From contig DASUAO010000030.1 of NCBI GenBank assembly GCA_035763745.1, positions 1-64,000 on the forward strand: a DNA stretch of 64,000 bases, in the 5' to 3' direction. The notes under the pieces are model-generated. The model was not told the DNA's origin, did not search any database, and was given only the letters and a program-made list of their open reading frames with translations. Position 1 is the first letter of the stretch. Each line of letters begins with the position of its first letter. Positions 1 to 8,947 of the stretch are shown one piece after another. Source of the DNA: DASUAO01 sp035763745 (GTDB lineage Bacteria; Actinomycetota; Acidimicrobiia; IMCC26256; PALSA-555). A program made the translations under genes and the position numbers.

Positions 1-55
1 GTGTGGGCCACACCGGCCCGCAACCCAAGGGCTGACTCTGAAAGGTGAGGCCAAC

Positions 56-400
56 ATGATGCGCAAGATCTGGGAGCGACGGAACTCGGATGAGTCCGGG
101 TTCACCCTGGTCGAGCTGCTGGTCGTGATCGTGATCCTCGGCATCCTTGCCGCGGTTGCGGTGTTCGCGGTCGGTGGTGTGACGGACCGGGGCAAGGCTT
201 CGGCCTGCAAGTCTGACGTGAAGTCGGTCGAGACCGCGGCAGAGGCGTACTACGCACAGAACGGCGCGTACGCGGCTGACATCGCAGCGCTGGTGACGGC
301 GAAGTTCCTTCGCTCGGCTCCGGGCACCGGCAACGGCTACACGATCAGCTACACCGGGGCCGGCGCGGTCTCCTCGACCCCCGCCTGCAGCACGCTGTAG
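56..400 (+). CDS. type IV pilin-like protein (prepilin)
   Basis: This is a 114-residue class III-signal prepilin, expected to be cut by a prepilin peptidase and assembled into a type IV pilus or pseudopilus. The leader of about 15 residues is positively charged and ends in G15; the mature protein would start F-T-L-V-E, with the glutamate at mature position 5 as in type IV pilins, followed by a hydrophobic helix (about residues 17-38). Two cysteines (one after the N-terminal helix and one in the last five residues) could form a disulfide. The start is one of two adjacent ATG codons (56 or 59), behind AAAGGTGAGG at 41-50. It is short for a major pilin, and no assembly ATPase or platform gene is adjacent; pilT lies convergent to it. 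The family is clear, the exact role (major, minor or pseudopilin) is not. Confidence 0.85.
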   Translation: MMRKIWERRNSDESGFTLVELLVVIVILGILAAVAVFAVGGVTDRGKASACKSDVKSVETAAEAYYAQNGAYAADIAALVTAKFLRSAPGTGNGYTISYTGAGAVSSTPACSTL

Positions 401-428
401 CAGTACGACCCCCCGAACAACGCGATCC

Positions 429-455
429 GGCCGGGGCGCCCCAAGCGCCCCGGCC
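429..455. terminator. perfect hairpin between convergent pilin gene and pilT
   Basis: Ten-base perfect inverted arms (GGCCGGGGCG and CGCCCCGGCC) flank a 7-base loop in the gap between two convergent genes. No T-tract follows on either strand, so termination is inferred from placement and stem strength only. Confidence 0.5.
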
Positions 456-489
456 GCCTCGCGTCCGGCCGCGCCGAGGACGGCCGGAC

Positions 490-1551
490 TCAGCCGGCAA
501 GCCCCTTCTCGTCCGCGGTCACGGTGAGCGCCTCCTCACGCGTGATCGCTCCGGTCCGGATCAGCTCGGAGAGCGAGGACTCCAACGTCTGCATCCCGGC
601 CCGCTGGCCGGTGGCGATCACGTTGCGGATCTGCTCGGTCTTGCCCTCGCGGATCAAGTTGGCGACCGCGGTGTTCGACAGCAGCAGCTCGAACGCCGCG
701 ACCCGCCCTCCGTCCACCCGGCGTACCAGGCGCTGTGCGACCACGGCCACCAACGTCGCCGCGAGCTGGACCCGGACCTGGGCCTGGCGCTCGGGCTCGA
801 AGATGTCGATGATCCGGTCGACCGCTTGGGCCGCGTCGTTCGTGTGCAGCGTCGCGAGCACGAGGTGCCCCGTCTCCGCGATCGAGAGCGTCGTCTGGAT
901 GCTCTCCGGGTCGCGCATCTCCCCGACGAGCAGCACGTCGGGATCCTCCCGGAGCGCCGAGCGCAGCGCCTTCGCGAACGAGTTGCTGTCCGTCCCGATC
1001 TCGCGCTGGCTGACGATCGAGCGCGCGTGCTCGTGGTGGTACTCGATCGGGTCCTCGAGCGTGAGGATGTGCGCGGACCGCAGCTGGGAGATGTTGCGGA
1101 TCATCGATGCAAGCGTCGTCGACTTCCCCGAGCCGGTAGGACCCGTGACGAGCACGAGCCCCTGCGGCGCGTTGGAGAGGTTCGCGATGGCCGGTGGGAT
1201 CCCGAGCTCCTCGAAGGTGGGGATCTCGCGGGGGATGAGCCGCAGGGCGAGCCCCGGGCTCCCGCGCTGGAAGAAGGCGTTGCCGCGGAAGCGCGCCTGC
1301 CACTGCCATCCGAAGGAGAAGTCGACGTCGCGGTCGGCGTTGAGACGGCCGAACAGGTCGGCGCCGAGCATGGCCGACAGGATCTGGTCGAGGGCTTCCG
1401 GAGTGAACGGCTCCTCGCCACCGATCGGCCGGAGGTCGCCGTCGATGCGGACCATCGGCGGGGCCCCGGCCACGAGGAGCAGGTCGCTCCCGCGGTGCTC
1501 CCAGAGGGTCGTGAGGTAGCGGTCGATCGGCTGGGTCGAGACCTGTTCCAT
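490..1551 (-). CDS. pilT: type IV pilus retraction ATPase PilT
   Basis: This is a 353-residue hexameric secretion ATPase of the PilT/GspE family, which powers pilus retraction at the cytoplasmic face of the membrane, twitching motility and DNA uptake. It shows the N-terminal PAS-like domain, Walker A GPTGSGKST, an aspartate box (TLEDPIEY), a Walker B-type segment with GEMRDPES, and the histidine box ATLHTND. Length fits PilT (about 340-370) rather than the longer PilB. It lies alone on the minus strand, convergent with the pilin gene at 56-400. The residue motifs favour PilT; a PilU-type paralogue cannot be excluded. Confidence 0.93.
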   Translation of the reverse strand: MEQVSTQPIDRYLTTLWEHRGSDLLLVAGAPPMVRIDGDLRPIGGEEPFTPEALDQILSAMLGADLFGRLNADRDVDFSFGWQWQARFRGNAFFQRGSPGLALRLIPREIPTFEELGIPPAIANLSNAPQGLVLVTGPTGSGKSTTLASMIRNISQLRSAHILTLEDPIEYHHEHARSIVSQREIGTDSNSFAKALRSALREDPDVLLVGEMRDPESIQTTLSIAETGHLVLATLHTNDAAQAVDRIIDIFEPERQAQVRVQLAATLVAVVAQRLVRRVDGGRVAAFELLLSNTAVANLIREGKTEQIRNVIATGQRAGMQTLESSLSELIRTGAITREEALTVTADEKGLAG

Positions 1552-1624
1552 CGCCCCAGTCTGGCGGTCGCAACCGCGCGGAGCGCGGCAAAGGCCGGTG
1601 CGCAGGACCCGCTCTGCCCCCGGG

Positions 1625-1630
1625 TATCCT
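1625..1630 (+). promoter_or_regulatory. -10-like TATCCT before tig
   Basis: TATCCT ends 13 bases before the tig ATG and no Shine-Dalgarno sequence is visible. A transcript starting 6-8 bases downstream would have a leader of only a few bases. No convincing -35 box is seen. Confidence 0.4.
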
Positions 1631-1643
1631 CGTCTTCCCCCCT

Positions 1644-3083
1644 ATGGCATCCCTCACGACCTCCGTCGAGACCCTCGACGACAACATGGTTCGCGTGAAG
1701 GTCGCCGTGCCGGAGGCCGAATTCGAGAAGGCGATCGACGCCGCGTTCCGCAAGCTCGCGGCCGAGGTCAAGATCCCCGGCTTCCGGCCGGGGAAGGCGC
1801 CGCGCCAGCTCCTCGAGGCGCGGCTCGGGACCGAGGCCGCTCGTGAGCAGGCGTTGCGCGACGCGATCCCGGAGTACTACGCGGAAGCGGTTGCCCACGA
1901 GGACATCGACGTCATCGCCGCGCCGGAGATCGACATCACGGCCGGGGAGACGTCGGGCGACGTCGCGTTCGACGCGGTCGTCGAAGTCCGGCCCGTGATC
2001 GAGGTAGAGGGGCACAAGGAGATCCGCGTCGAGGTCGACGTCGAGCAAGTCGACGACGACGCGGTCGACGCCCAGATCGACGCCCTGCGCGAGCGCTTCG
2101 CCGACCTCGAGGACTCCGACCGGCCGCTCGTCGACGGCGACTACGCCCAGATCGACATCCGCGGCTCGATCGACGGCGAGGCCGTCGACGGGATGAGCGC
2201 CACCGACTACCTGTACGAGGTCGGCGCCGGGACCGTCGTCCCGAAGCTCGACTCCCAGCTGCACGGGAAGAAGCCGGGCGACATCGTCGAGTTCGAAGAC
2301 GACCTCCCGGGGGGCGAGCCCGAAGCGGAGGATGCCAGCATCCGCACGGTCTCGTTCCGCGTGCTCGTCAAGGAGGCGAAGCGCAAGGTGCTCCCCGACG
2401 CCGACGACGAGTGGGCGACCGAGGTGAGCGAGTTCGACACGATTGAAGCGTTGCGCGACGACGCCCGGCAACGGCTCGGCCTCTACGCGAACGTGCAGGC
2501 CCAGCTCGCGGCGCGCGACAAGATCCTCGAGGCGGCCGCCGATCTCGTCACCGTCGATGCGCCCGAGCCGCTCGTCGCCCAGGAGATGGAGCGTCGGCTC
2601 CACGACCTCCATCACCGGCTCGAGCCCCAGGGTGTCACCATCCCGCAGTACCTCGCCGCGACCGGCCAGGATCAGGAGGTGTTCCTCGCCGGCCTGCGCG
2701 AAGGTTGCTCGAAGGCGGTGAAGGCCGACCTCGCGCTCCGTGCCGTCGTCGCCCAGGAGAGCATCACCGTCGACGAGTCCGAGATCGACCTGGAGATCGC
2801 GCGCCTCGCGGAGCGCATGGAGACCAAGCCGGCCAAGGTGCGTCGCGATCTCGAACAGAGGGGCGGGTTGGAGGCGGTACGATCGGATCTCGCACGCGGC
2901 AAGGCACTCCAGGTGCTCATCGACCACGCGACCGTGGTCGACGCCTCGGGCGCCACCCTGGACCTCGACCTGTCCGACGATCGAAGCCCCGAGACCATGT
3001 CCGACGAGACCCCAGACCACGCGACCCCAGACCACGCGACCCCCGAAGCGCCCCCCGACACCACGCAGGAGACGAACGAGTGA
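1644..3083 (+). CDS. tig: trigger factor, ribosome-associated chaperone and PPIase
   Basis: This is a 479-residue trigger factor, which binds ribosomal protein L23 at the peptide exit tunnel and folds nascent chains. The N-terminal ribosome-binding domain carries the signature GFRPGKAPRQLLE (about residues 49-61), followed by an FKBP-type PPIase domain (about 155-245) and the helical C-terminal domain. The C-terminal tail is acidic and then Asp/His/Thr/Pro-rich, including two exact PDHAT repeats. It is followed by clpP with overlapping stop/start (TGA 3081-3083, GTG 3080), the usual tig-clpP-clpX order for chaperone and protease. The start is ATG 1644, supported by TATCCT just upstream. Confidence 0.97.
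   Translation: MASLTTSVETLDDNMVRVKVAVPEAEFEKAIDAAFRKLAAEVKIPGFRPGKAPRQLLEARLGTEAAREQALRDAIPEYYAEAVAHEDIDVIAAPEIDITAGETSGDVAFDAVVEVRPVIEVEGHKEIRVEVDVEQVDDDAVDAQIDALRERFADLEDSDRPLVDGDYAQIDIRGSIDGEAVDGMSATDYLYEVGAGTVVPKLDSQLHGKKPGDIVEFEDDLPGGEPEAEDASIRTVSFRVLVKEAKRKVLPDADDEWATEVSEFDTIEALRDDARQRLGLYANVQAQLAARDKILEAAADLVTVDAPEPLVAQEMERRLHDLHHRLEPQGVTIPQYLAATGQDQEVFLAGLREGCSKAVKADLALRAVVAQESITVDESEIDLEIARLAERMETKPAKVRRDLEQRGGLEAVRSDLARGKALQVLIDHATVVDASGATLDLDLSDDRSPETMSDETPDHATPDHATPEAPPDTTQETNE
3011..3040 (+). repeat. 15-bp tandem repeat x2 in tig tail
   Basis: Two perfect copies of CCCAGACCACGCGAC (3011-3025 and 3026-3040) encode PDHAT twice in the disordered C-terminal tail of trigger factor. 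Confidence 0.9.
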
Positions 3084-3715
3084 GCGAGCCGATCCGCAAC
3101 TACCTGGTCCCCACGGTCATCGAGCAGACGAACCGCGGTGAGCGCGCGTTCGACATCTACTCCCGGCTCCTGAAGGAGCGCATCATCTTCCTCGGTACGC
3201 CGGTCGACGACGCCGTCGCGAACCTCCTCGTCGCCCAGCTGCTGCACCTCGAGAGCGAGGACCCCGACAAGGACATCTCGATCTACGTGAACTCCCCGGG
3301 TGGCGAGATCACAGGGCTGTTCGCGATCTACGACACCATGCAGTTCATCAAGCCCGACATCCAGACCATCTGCGTCGGCCAGGCCGCGTCCGCCGCTGCC
3401 GTGCTGCTCGCCGCCGGCGCGCCCGGGAAGCGCTTCGCCCTCCCGCACGCGCGGATCCTCATCCACCAGCCCCATGGTGGCGCCCAGGGGCAGGCCGTCG
3501 ACATCGAGATCCAGGCCAAGGAGATCGTGCGCATGCGCGAACTCCTCGACCACCTCCTGGCCCACCACACCGGCCAGTCGATCGAGAAGGTGGGAGCCGA
3601 CACCGACCGCGACTTCATCATGAGCGCGCCGGAGGCCAAGGAGTACGGCATCATCGACGAGGTCATCACCAATCGGGAGCTGGCGGCGGTGGCCGTCGCA
3701 GCCGGCGTGAGCTAG
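3080..3715 (+). CDS. clpP: ATP-dependent Clp protease proteolytic subunit ClpP
   Basis: This is a 211-residue serine peptidase that forms the tetradecameric barrel of ClpXP/ClpCP. The catalytic triad is visible: Ser104 in GQAASAAA, His129 in ILIHQP and an aspartate in the DTDRD segment near residues 174-178. The oligomerisation and handle-region sequence is standard. The GTG start at 3080 overlaps the tig stop, giving translational coupling; an open frame continues upstream but runs inside tig and has no ClpP similarity. clpX follows 32 bases later. Many actinobacteria carry two clpP genes in tandem; only one is present here. Confidence 0.97.
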   Translation: MSEPIRNYLVPTVIEQTNRGERAFDIYSRLLKERIIFLGTPVDDAVANLLVAQLLHLESEDPDKDISIYVNSPGGEITGLFAIYDTMQFIKPDIQTICVGQAASAAAVLLAAGAPGKRFALPHARILIHQPHGGAQGQAVDIEIQAKEIVRMRELLDHLLAHHTGQSIEKVGADTDRDFIMSAPEAKEYGIIDEVITNRELAAVAVAAGVS

Positions 3716-3747
3716 TCGGACACCGAGATCGCGGGGGAGGCGGCGAC

Positions 3748-5001
3748 GTGGCGAAGTTCGGTGACGGTGGCGACCTGCTGAAGTGCTCGTTCTGCGGGAA
3801 GAGCCAGAAGCAGGTCAAGAAGCTCATCGCGGGGCCCGGCGTCTACATCTGCGACGAGTGCATCGACCTCTGCAACGAGATCATCGAAGAGGAGCTCTCC
3901 CAGACCTCTGAGGTGCGCTTCGACGAGCTCCCCAAGCCGCGCGAGATCTACGAGTACCTCAACGGCTACGTCATCGGGCAGGACTCCTCGAAGAAGGTGC
4001 TGTCGGTCGCGGTCTACAACCACTACAAGCGCGTGCAGGCCGGCGCGTACGGCGACCCCGACGTCGAGCTCCAGAAGTCGAACATCATGCTCATCGGGCC
4101 GACGGGCTGCGGCAAGACGCTCCTCGCCCAGACGCTCGCCCGCCTGCTGAAGGTGCCGTTCGCGATCGCCGACGCCACCGCGCTCACCGAGGCGGGCTAC
4201 GTCGGTGAGGACGTCGAGAACATCCTGCTGAAGCTGATCCAGGCGGCCGACTACGACGTGAAGAAGGCCGAGACCGGGATCATCTACATCGACGAGATCG
4301 ACAAGATCGCCCGCAAGGCCGAGAACCCGTCGATCACCCGCGACGTCTCCGGCGAAGGCGTCCAGCAGGCGCTCCTCAAGATCCTCGAGGGCACCACGGC
4401 TTCGGTGCCGCCCCAGGGGGGCCGCAAGCACCCCCACCAGGAGTTCATCCAGATCGACACCACGAACATCCTCTTCATCTGCGGTGGTGCGTTCGCCGGG
4501 CTCGACAGCATCATCGACAGCCGGCACGGCAACCGTGGCGTGGGCTTCCGGGCCGACGTGCGCCGACCCGATGAGAAGGACCTCGGCTCGCTGCTCGGCG
4601 GTGTCCTGCCCGAGGACCTCCTCAAGTTCGGGCTGATCCCCGAGTTCGTCGGGCGCCTCCCCGTCATCGGCGCAGTGCACAGCCTCGACAAGGACGCGCT
4701 CATGCGGATCCTGATCGAGCCGAAGAACGCACTGCTCAAGCAGTTCCAGAAGTTCTTCCAGTTCGATGACGTCGATCTCGTCTTCACCGACGACGCCCTC
4801 GACGCCGTGTCCGACGAGGCGCTGAAGCGCGGCACCGGGGCACGCGGGCTGCGGGCCATCCTCGAAGAGGTGCTGCTCGACGTGATGTACGACCTGCCCA
4901 GCCGCACCGACGTCGCCCGGTGTGTGGTCGATGGCGCCGTCGTGCTCGAGCACATGGCGCCGACCATCATCACGAACGCGGAAGACCGTCGCACCGCCTG
5001 A
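3748..5001 (+). CDS. clpX: ClpX, AAA+ unfoldase subunit of ClpXP
   Basis: This is a 417-residue AAA+ unfoldase that recognises tagged substrates and threads them into ClpP. The N-terminal four-cysteine zinc-binding domain is visible (CSFC near residue 12 and CDEC near 38), then Walker A GPTGCGKT, Walker B IIYIDEIDKI, the pore-loop region and the C-terminal small domain. It follows clpP directly and is probably cotranscribed. The start is GTG at 3748 behind a strong GGGGGAGG at 3733-3740. Length is typical (about 415-430). Confidence 0.97.
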   Translation: MAKFGDGGDLLKCSFCGKSQKQVKKLIAGPGVYICDECIDLCNEIIEEELSQTSEVRFDELPKPREIYEYLNGYVIGQDSSKKVLSVAVYNHYKRVQAGAYGDPDVELQKSNIMLIGPTGCGKTLLAQTLARLLKVPFAIADATALTEAGYVGEDVENILLKLIQAADYDVKKAETGIIYIDEIDKIARKAENPSITRDVSGEGVQQALLKILEGTTASVPPQGGRKHPHQEFIQIDTTNILFICGGAFAGLDSIIDSRHGNRGVGFRADVRRPDEKDLGSLLGGVLPEDLLKFGLIPEFVGRLPVIGAVHSLDKDALMRILIEPKNALLKQFQKFFQFDDVDLVFTDDALDAVSDEALKRGTGARGLRAILEEVLLDVMYDLPSRTDVARCVVDGAVVLEHMAPTIITNAEDRRTA

Positions 5002-5027
5002 CTCCCGGGTCGGCAGGGGCCGATCCG

Positions 5028-5033
5028 TAGAAT
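5028..5033 (+). promoter_or_regulatory. -10 element TAGAAT of valS (leaderless)
   Basis: TAGAAT ends 6 bases before the valS ATG at 5040 with no ribosome-binding site between, which places the expected transcription start at or beside the start codon. Confidence 0.55.
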
Positions 5034-5039
5034 CCCTCC

Positions 5040-7616
5040 ATGGCAGTGCCGAAGAAGCCGAGCCTCGACGGGCTGGAGGATGCCTGGTCGACGCGCTGGG
5101 AGGCCGACGGCACCTACGCGTTCGGGGGTGACCGACCGCGATCCGAGGTGTTCTCGATCGACACGCCGCCGCCGACGGTCAGCGGCTCGCTGCACGTCGG
5201 CCATGTCTTCTCGTACACCCACACCGACACGATCGCCCGCTACCAGCGCATGCGCGGTCGCGACGTCTTCTACCCGATGGGCTGGGACGACAACGGCCTG
5301 CCCACCGAGCGCCGGGTCCAGAACCACTTCGGTGTCCGATGCGACCCGACGCTCCAGCACGACCCGGGCTTCGAGCCCCCCGAGAAGCCGCCCAAGCGAG
5401 CGGTCGCCGTGTCGCGCCCCGACTTCGTCGAGCTCTGTGAGCGTCTCGTCGCCGAGGACGAGCGCAAGTTCGAGGAGCTGTGGCGCCACCTCGGGCTCTC
5501 GGTCGACTGGTCCATGACCTACACGACGGTCGGGGTCCGGGCGCAGCGGGCGTCCCAGCGTGCCTTCCTCCGGACCTTCGCACGCGGCGAGGCGTACCAG
5601 GCCGAGGCGCCCACGCTCTGGGACGTCGACTTCCGCACGGCGGTCGCACAGGCCGAGCTCGAGGACCGCGAGATGCCGGGTGCGTACCACGCCGTGCGGT
5701 TCGCGCGCGACGGCGATCCCGAGGGCGTCGTGATCGAGACCACCCGCCCCGAGCTCATCCCCGCATGCGTGGCGCTCGTCGCGCACCCTGACGACGAGCG
5801 CTACCAGCCGTTGTTCGGAACGTCGGTCCGCACCCCGCTCTTCGGGTTGGAGGTGCCCGTGCTCGCGCACGAGCTCGCCGACCCCGAGAAGGGTTCGGGC
5901 ATCGCGATGATCTGCACCTTCGGCGACCTCACCGACGTCACGTGGTGGCGCGAGCTCGACCTGCCCACGCGCAGCATCCTGGGCTGGGACGGTCGAATCG
6001 AGGCCGAGCCACCCCCCGAGCTCGGGGACTCGGACGCGCGACGCGCGCTCTGGGCCGAGCTCGCGGGGCTCACGGTCAAGCAGGCGCAGCAGCGGGTCGT
6101 CGAGCTGCTCGCGGAGTCCGGCGAGCTGGTCGGCGAGCCGAAGCCAGTCACGCACGCGGTGAAGTTCTACGAGAAGGGGGAACGGCCGCTCGAGATCGTC
6201 ACCACCCGTCAGTGGTACATCCGCAACGGAGGGCGCGACTCGGGCCTGCGCGCCGCGCTGCTCGAGCGTGGTCGCGAGCTCCAGTGGCACCCCGAGTACA
6301 TGCGCGCCCGCTACGAGTCCTGGGTCGAGGGGCTCCACGGCGATTGGCTCATCAGCCGCCAGCGCTTCTTCGGGGTCCCGTTCCCACTGTGGTATCCGCT
6401 CGACGCCGACGGGATCCCGGACCACGACCACCCGCTGCTCCCGTCCGAGGAACGGCTGCCGATCGATCCGTCGAGCGACGTTCCCGACGGCTACACCGAA
6501 GCGCAGCGCGGCCAGCCCGGTGGATTCGCCGCCGACCCCGACATCATGGACACCTGGGCGACGTCGTCGCTCTCCCCGCAGATCGCCTGCGGCTGGGAGG
6601 AGGACGCCGCGAAGTTCGCGTCGACCTATCCCATGGACCTCCGGCCGCAGGCCCACGAGATCATCCGCACCTGGTTGTTCTCGACGATCGTGCGGGCGCA
6701 TCTGGAGTTCGACGGGCTGCCGTGGCGCCACGCCTCGATCTCCGGTTGGGTGCTCGACCCCGACCGCAAGAAGATGTCGAAGTCGAAGGGCAACGTCGTG
6801 ACGCCGATGGCCACGCTCGAGCAGTACGGCTCCGACGCCGTGCGGTACTGGGCGGTGAGCGGTCGACCGGGCACCGACACCGCGTTCGACGAGGGCCAGA
6901 TGAAGGTGGGGCGCCGCCTCGCGATCAAGATCCTGAACGCCACGAAGTTCGCGCTCGGCGTCATCGGCAGCGATGCAGCCGGGCCCGTCGATCCTGCCGT
7001 CGTCACCGTCGCGCTCGATCGAGCGCTGCTCGCCGATCTCGCGAGTCTGGTCGACGAGGTGACCGCGGCGTTCGAGGGGTTCGACTACGCGCGAGCCCTG
7101 GAACGTACCGAGCGCTTCTTCTGGGCCTTCTGCGACGACTACCTGGAGCTCGTCAAGCAGCGCGCGTACCGCGACGACGGCGATGCCGGCGCGGCGTCGG
7201 CTCGGGCGACGCTCGCGCTCGCGCTGGGAGTGCTGCTGCGCTTGTTCGCGCCACACGTCCCGTTCGTGACCGAAGAGGCCTGGTCCTGGTGGCAGGAGGG
7301 CTCGATCCATCGGTCGTCCTGGCCCGAGGCGGCTCCGGTGCGCGCCGCCGCATCCGACGTTGACGCGGCGTCGTACGCGGTCGCGGCCGCGGTCCTCGGG
7401 TCTGTGCGCAAGGCGAAGACGGAGAGCCAACGCTCGCTCGGGACCGAAGCCGAGCTCGTGACCGTCACCGACACCGCAGAGCGCCTCGCGTTGCTCCGAG
7501 CGGTCGTCGACGACGTGCGCGAGGCCGCGCGGGCCCGCAGGGTGGACCTCGTCGAGGACGCGGCGTCGAACGAGCCGGTCGTGGCCGTCGAGCTGGTACC
7601 CCCGGACGACGCTTGA
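5040..7616 (+). CDS. valS: valyl-tRNA synthetase
   Basis: This is an 858-residue class Ia aminoacyl-tRNA synthetase that charges tRNA-Val. The HIGH motif appears as HVGH (about residues 51-54), KMSKSKGN lies near residue 578, and the CP1 editing domain and an anticodon-binding helical domain follow. The N-terminal block (IDTPPPTVSGSLHVGH, then FSYTHTDTIARYQRM) resembles the archaeal/Rickettsia-type ValS rather than the common bacterial form, and the long C-terminal coiled coil of that form is not evident. folC overlaps its stop (TGATG). The start is ATG 5040, with a TAGAAT just upstream. Confidence 0.95.
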   Translation: MAVPKKPSLDGLEDAWSTRWEADGTYAFGGDRPRSEVFSIDTPPPTVSGSLHVGHVFSYTHTDTIARYQRMRGRDVFYPMGWDDNGLPTERRVQNHFGVRCDPTLQHDPGFEPPEKPPKRAVAVSRPDFVELCERLVAEDERKFEELWRHLGLSVDWSMTYTTVGVRAQRASQRAFLRTFARGEAYQAEAPTLWDVDFRTAVAQAELEDREMPGAYHAVRFARDGDPEGVVIETTRPELIPACVALVAHPDDERYQPLFGTSVRTPLFGLEVPVLAHELADPEKGSGIAMICTFGDLTDVTWWRELDLPTRSILGWDGRIEAEPPPELGDSDARRALWAELAGLTVKQAQQRVVELLAESGELVGEPKPVTHAVKFYEKGERPLEIVTTRQWYIRNGGRDSGLRAALLERGRELQWHPEYMRARYESWVEGLHGDWLISRQRFFGVPFPLWYPLDADGIPDHDHPLLPSEERLPIDPSSDVPDGYTEAQRGQPGGFAADPDIMDTWATSSLSPQIACGWEEDAAKFASTYPMDLRPQAHEIIRTWLFSTIVRAHLEFDGLPWRHASISGWVLDPDRKKMSKSKGNVVTPMATLEQYGSDAVRYWAVSGRPGTDTAFDEGQMKVGRRLAIKILNATKFALGVIGSDAAGPVDPAVVTVALDRALLADLASLVDEVTAAFEGFDYARALERTERFFWAFCDDYLELVKQRAYRDDGDAGAASARATLALALGVLLRLFAPHVPFVTEEAWSWWQEGSIHRSSWPEAAPVRAAASDVDAASYAVAAAVLGSVRKAKTESQRSLGTEAELVTVTDTAERLALLRAVVDDVREAARARRVDLVEDAASNEPVVAVELVPPDDA

Positions 7617-8947
7617 TGGAGGGGGACGCCTGGGCCTGGCTCGACGCCCACGTGAACCTCGAGTCGATGGGTGTCCCCGCCGGCGAGTCGCGCCGTGCGA
7701 GCCATCCGACGCTGGACCGCATGGAGGCGCTCGCGGCCCTGCTCGGCTCGCCGCACCTCGACGTACCCGCCATCCACGTCACCGGGACCAACGGCAAGAC
7801 CTCCGTGACCCGGCTCACGACCGCGCTGTTGGTCGGCAACGGCATCGCCGTGGGTTCGTACACGTCGCCGCACCTCGAGCGCGTCAACGAGCGGATCGCG
7901 CGCGACGCCACCCCGATCACCGACGACGACCTCGCCGCGCTGCTGAGGGTCGTCGCCTCCGTGGAACCGCACCTTCCGGCGCCACCGAGCTACTTCGAGA
8001 TCCTGACCGGCGCGGCCTTCCGCCACTTCGCCGACACGGCGGCAGAGGCGGCGGTGCTCGAGGTCGGTCTCGGCGGTAGGTGGGATGCCACCAACGTGGT
8101 CGACGCCGTCGTCGCGGTGATCACGAACATCAGCGTCGACCACGTCGAGTATCTGGGCCCCACGCGCGACGACATCGCGTCCGAGAAGGCGGGCATCGTC
8201 AAGGAGGGCGCGACGCTCGTGCTGGGTGAGACCGACCCCGCGCTGCGGTCCCACTTCGACGCCCGAGGCCCGGCACACGTGTGGCGGCGCGACCACGACT
8301 TCGGGCTGCGCGCGAACGCACTCGCCCACGGTGGACGAGTCGTCAGCATCTTCACTCCCGAGGGCGACTACCCGGACGTCTTCCTGTCGCTGCACGGCGC
8401 CCACCAGGCCGACAACGCGGCGATCTCCGTCGCGGCGGCCGAGGCGTTCCTCGGGCGAGCGCTCGGTCACGACGTCGTGGCCGAGGTCCTCGGCCAGGCG
8501 ACGTCGCCCGGCCGACTCGAGGTGATGGGGCACCAACCGCTCGTGCTGCTCGACGGCGCGCACAACGTGGCCGGTGCGGAGGCGCTCACGGCTGCGATCG
8601 CCGAGGGGTTCCCGTCCGGCCCGCGCTCCCTCGTCGTCGGGCTGTTGCGTGAGAAGGATCCGGCGGAGATGCTCGCCGCGCTCGGCGTCCCCGACGTGGC
8701 GCGTCTCGTGTGCTGTCGGCCCCCGAGCGCGCGGGCCCTGGCGCCCGAGGAGGTGGCCGTGGCGGCCGTGGCGGCGGGGGTGGATCCCGATCTGGTCGAG
8801 GTCGTCGACGACGTCCCGGCGGCGGTGGCGCAGGCCTTCCTCGTGACGGGCCCCGACGGTCAGGTGGTCGTCACCGGCTCCCTCTACACCGTCGGCGCCG
8901 CCCGTGCCGCCCTCACCGCATCACCGGATACTCTCTGGCCCTCATGA
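7616..8947 (+). CDS. folC: folylpolyglutamate synthase / dihydrofolate synthase
   Basis: This is a 443-residue Mur-ligase-family enzyme that adds glutamate to dihydropteroate and to folates. The ATP-binding motif VTGTNGKTS lies near residue 55, the folate-binding signature (EVGLGGRWDATNVV) near 150, and the C-terminal Mur ligase domain (LLDGAHNVAGAEAL) near 310. The ATG at 7616 overlaps the valS stop; a TTG one codon earlier is also possible. The ndk start overlaps its own stop by four bases (ATGA). valS-folC-ndk is a common actinobacterial order. Confidence 0.95.
   Translation: MEGDAWAWLDAHVNLESMGVPAGESRRASHPTLDRMEALAALLGSPHLDVPAIHVTGTNGKTSVTRLTTALLVGNGIAVGSYTSPHLERVNERIARDATPITDDDLAALLRVVASVEPHLPAPPSYFEILTGAAFRHFADTAAEAAVLEVGLGGRWDATNVVDAVVAVITNISVDHVEYLGPTRDDIASEKAGIVKEGATLVLGETDPALRSHFDARGPAHVWRRDHDFGLRANALAHGGRVVSIFTPEGDYPDVFLSLHGAHQADNAAISVAAAEAFLGRALGHDVVAEVLGQATSPGRLEVMGHQPLVLLDGAHNVAGAEALTAAIAEGFPSGPRSLVVGLLREKDPAEMLAALGVPDVARLVCCRPPSARALAPEEVAVAAVAAGVDPDLVEVVDDVPAAVAQAFLVTGPDGQVVVTGSLYTVGAARAALTASPDTLWPS
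8929..8934 (+). promoter_or_regulatory. -10-like TACTCT before ndk
   Basis: TACTCT lies inside the folC 3' end and ends 9 bases before the ndk ATG. It could give ndk its own nearly leaderless transcript in addition to read-through from folC. Confidence 0.4.

Noticed and set aside
4284..7430. 1048-codon minus-strand open frame
   Set aside because: It is antisense to clpX and valS, has Arg/Asp-rich low-information sequence and no domains; long antisense frames are expected at this GC content.
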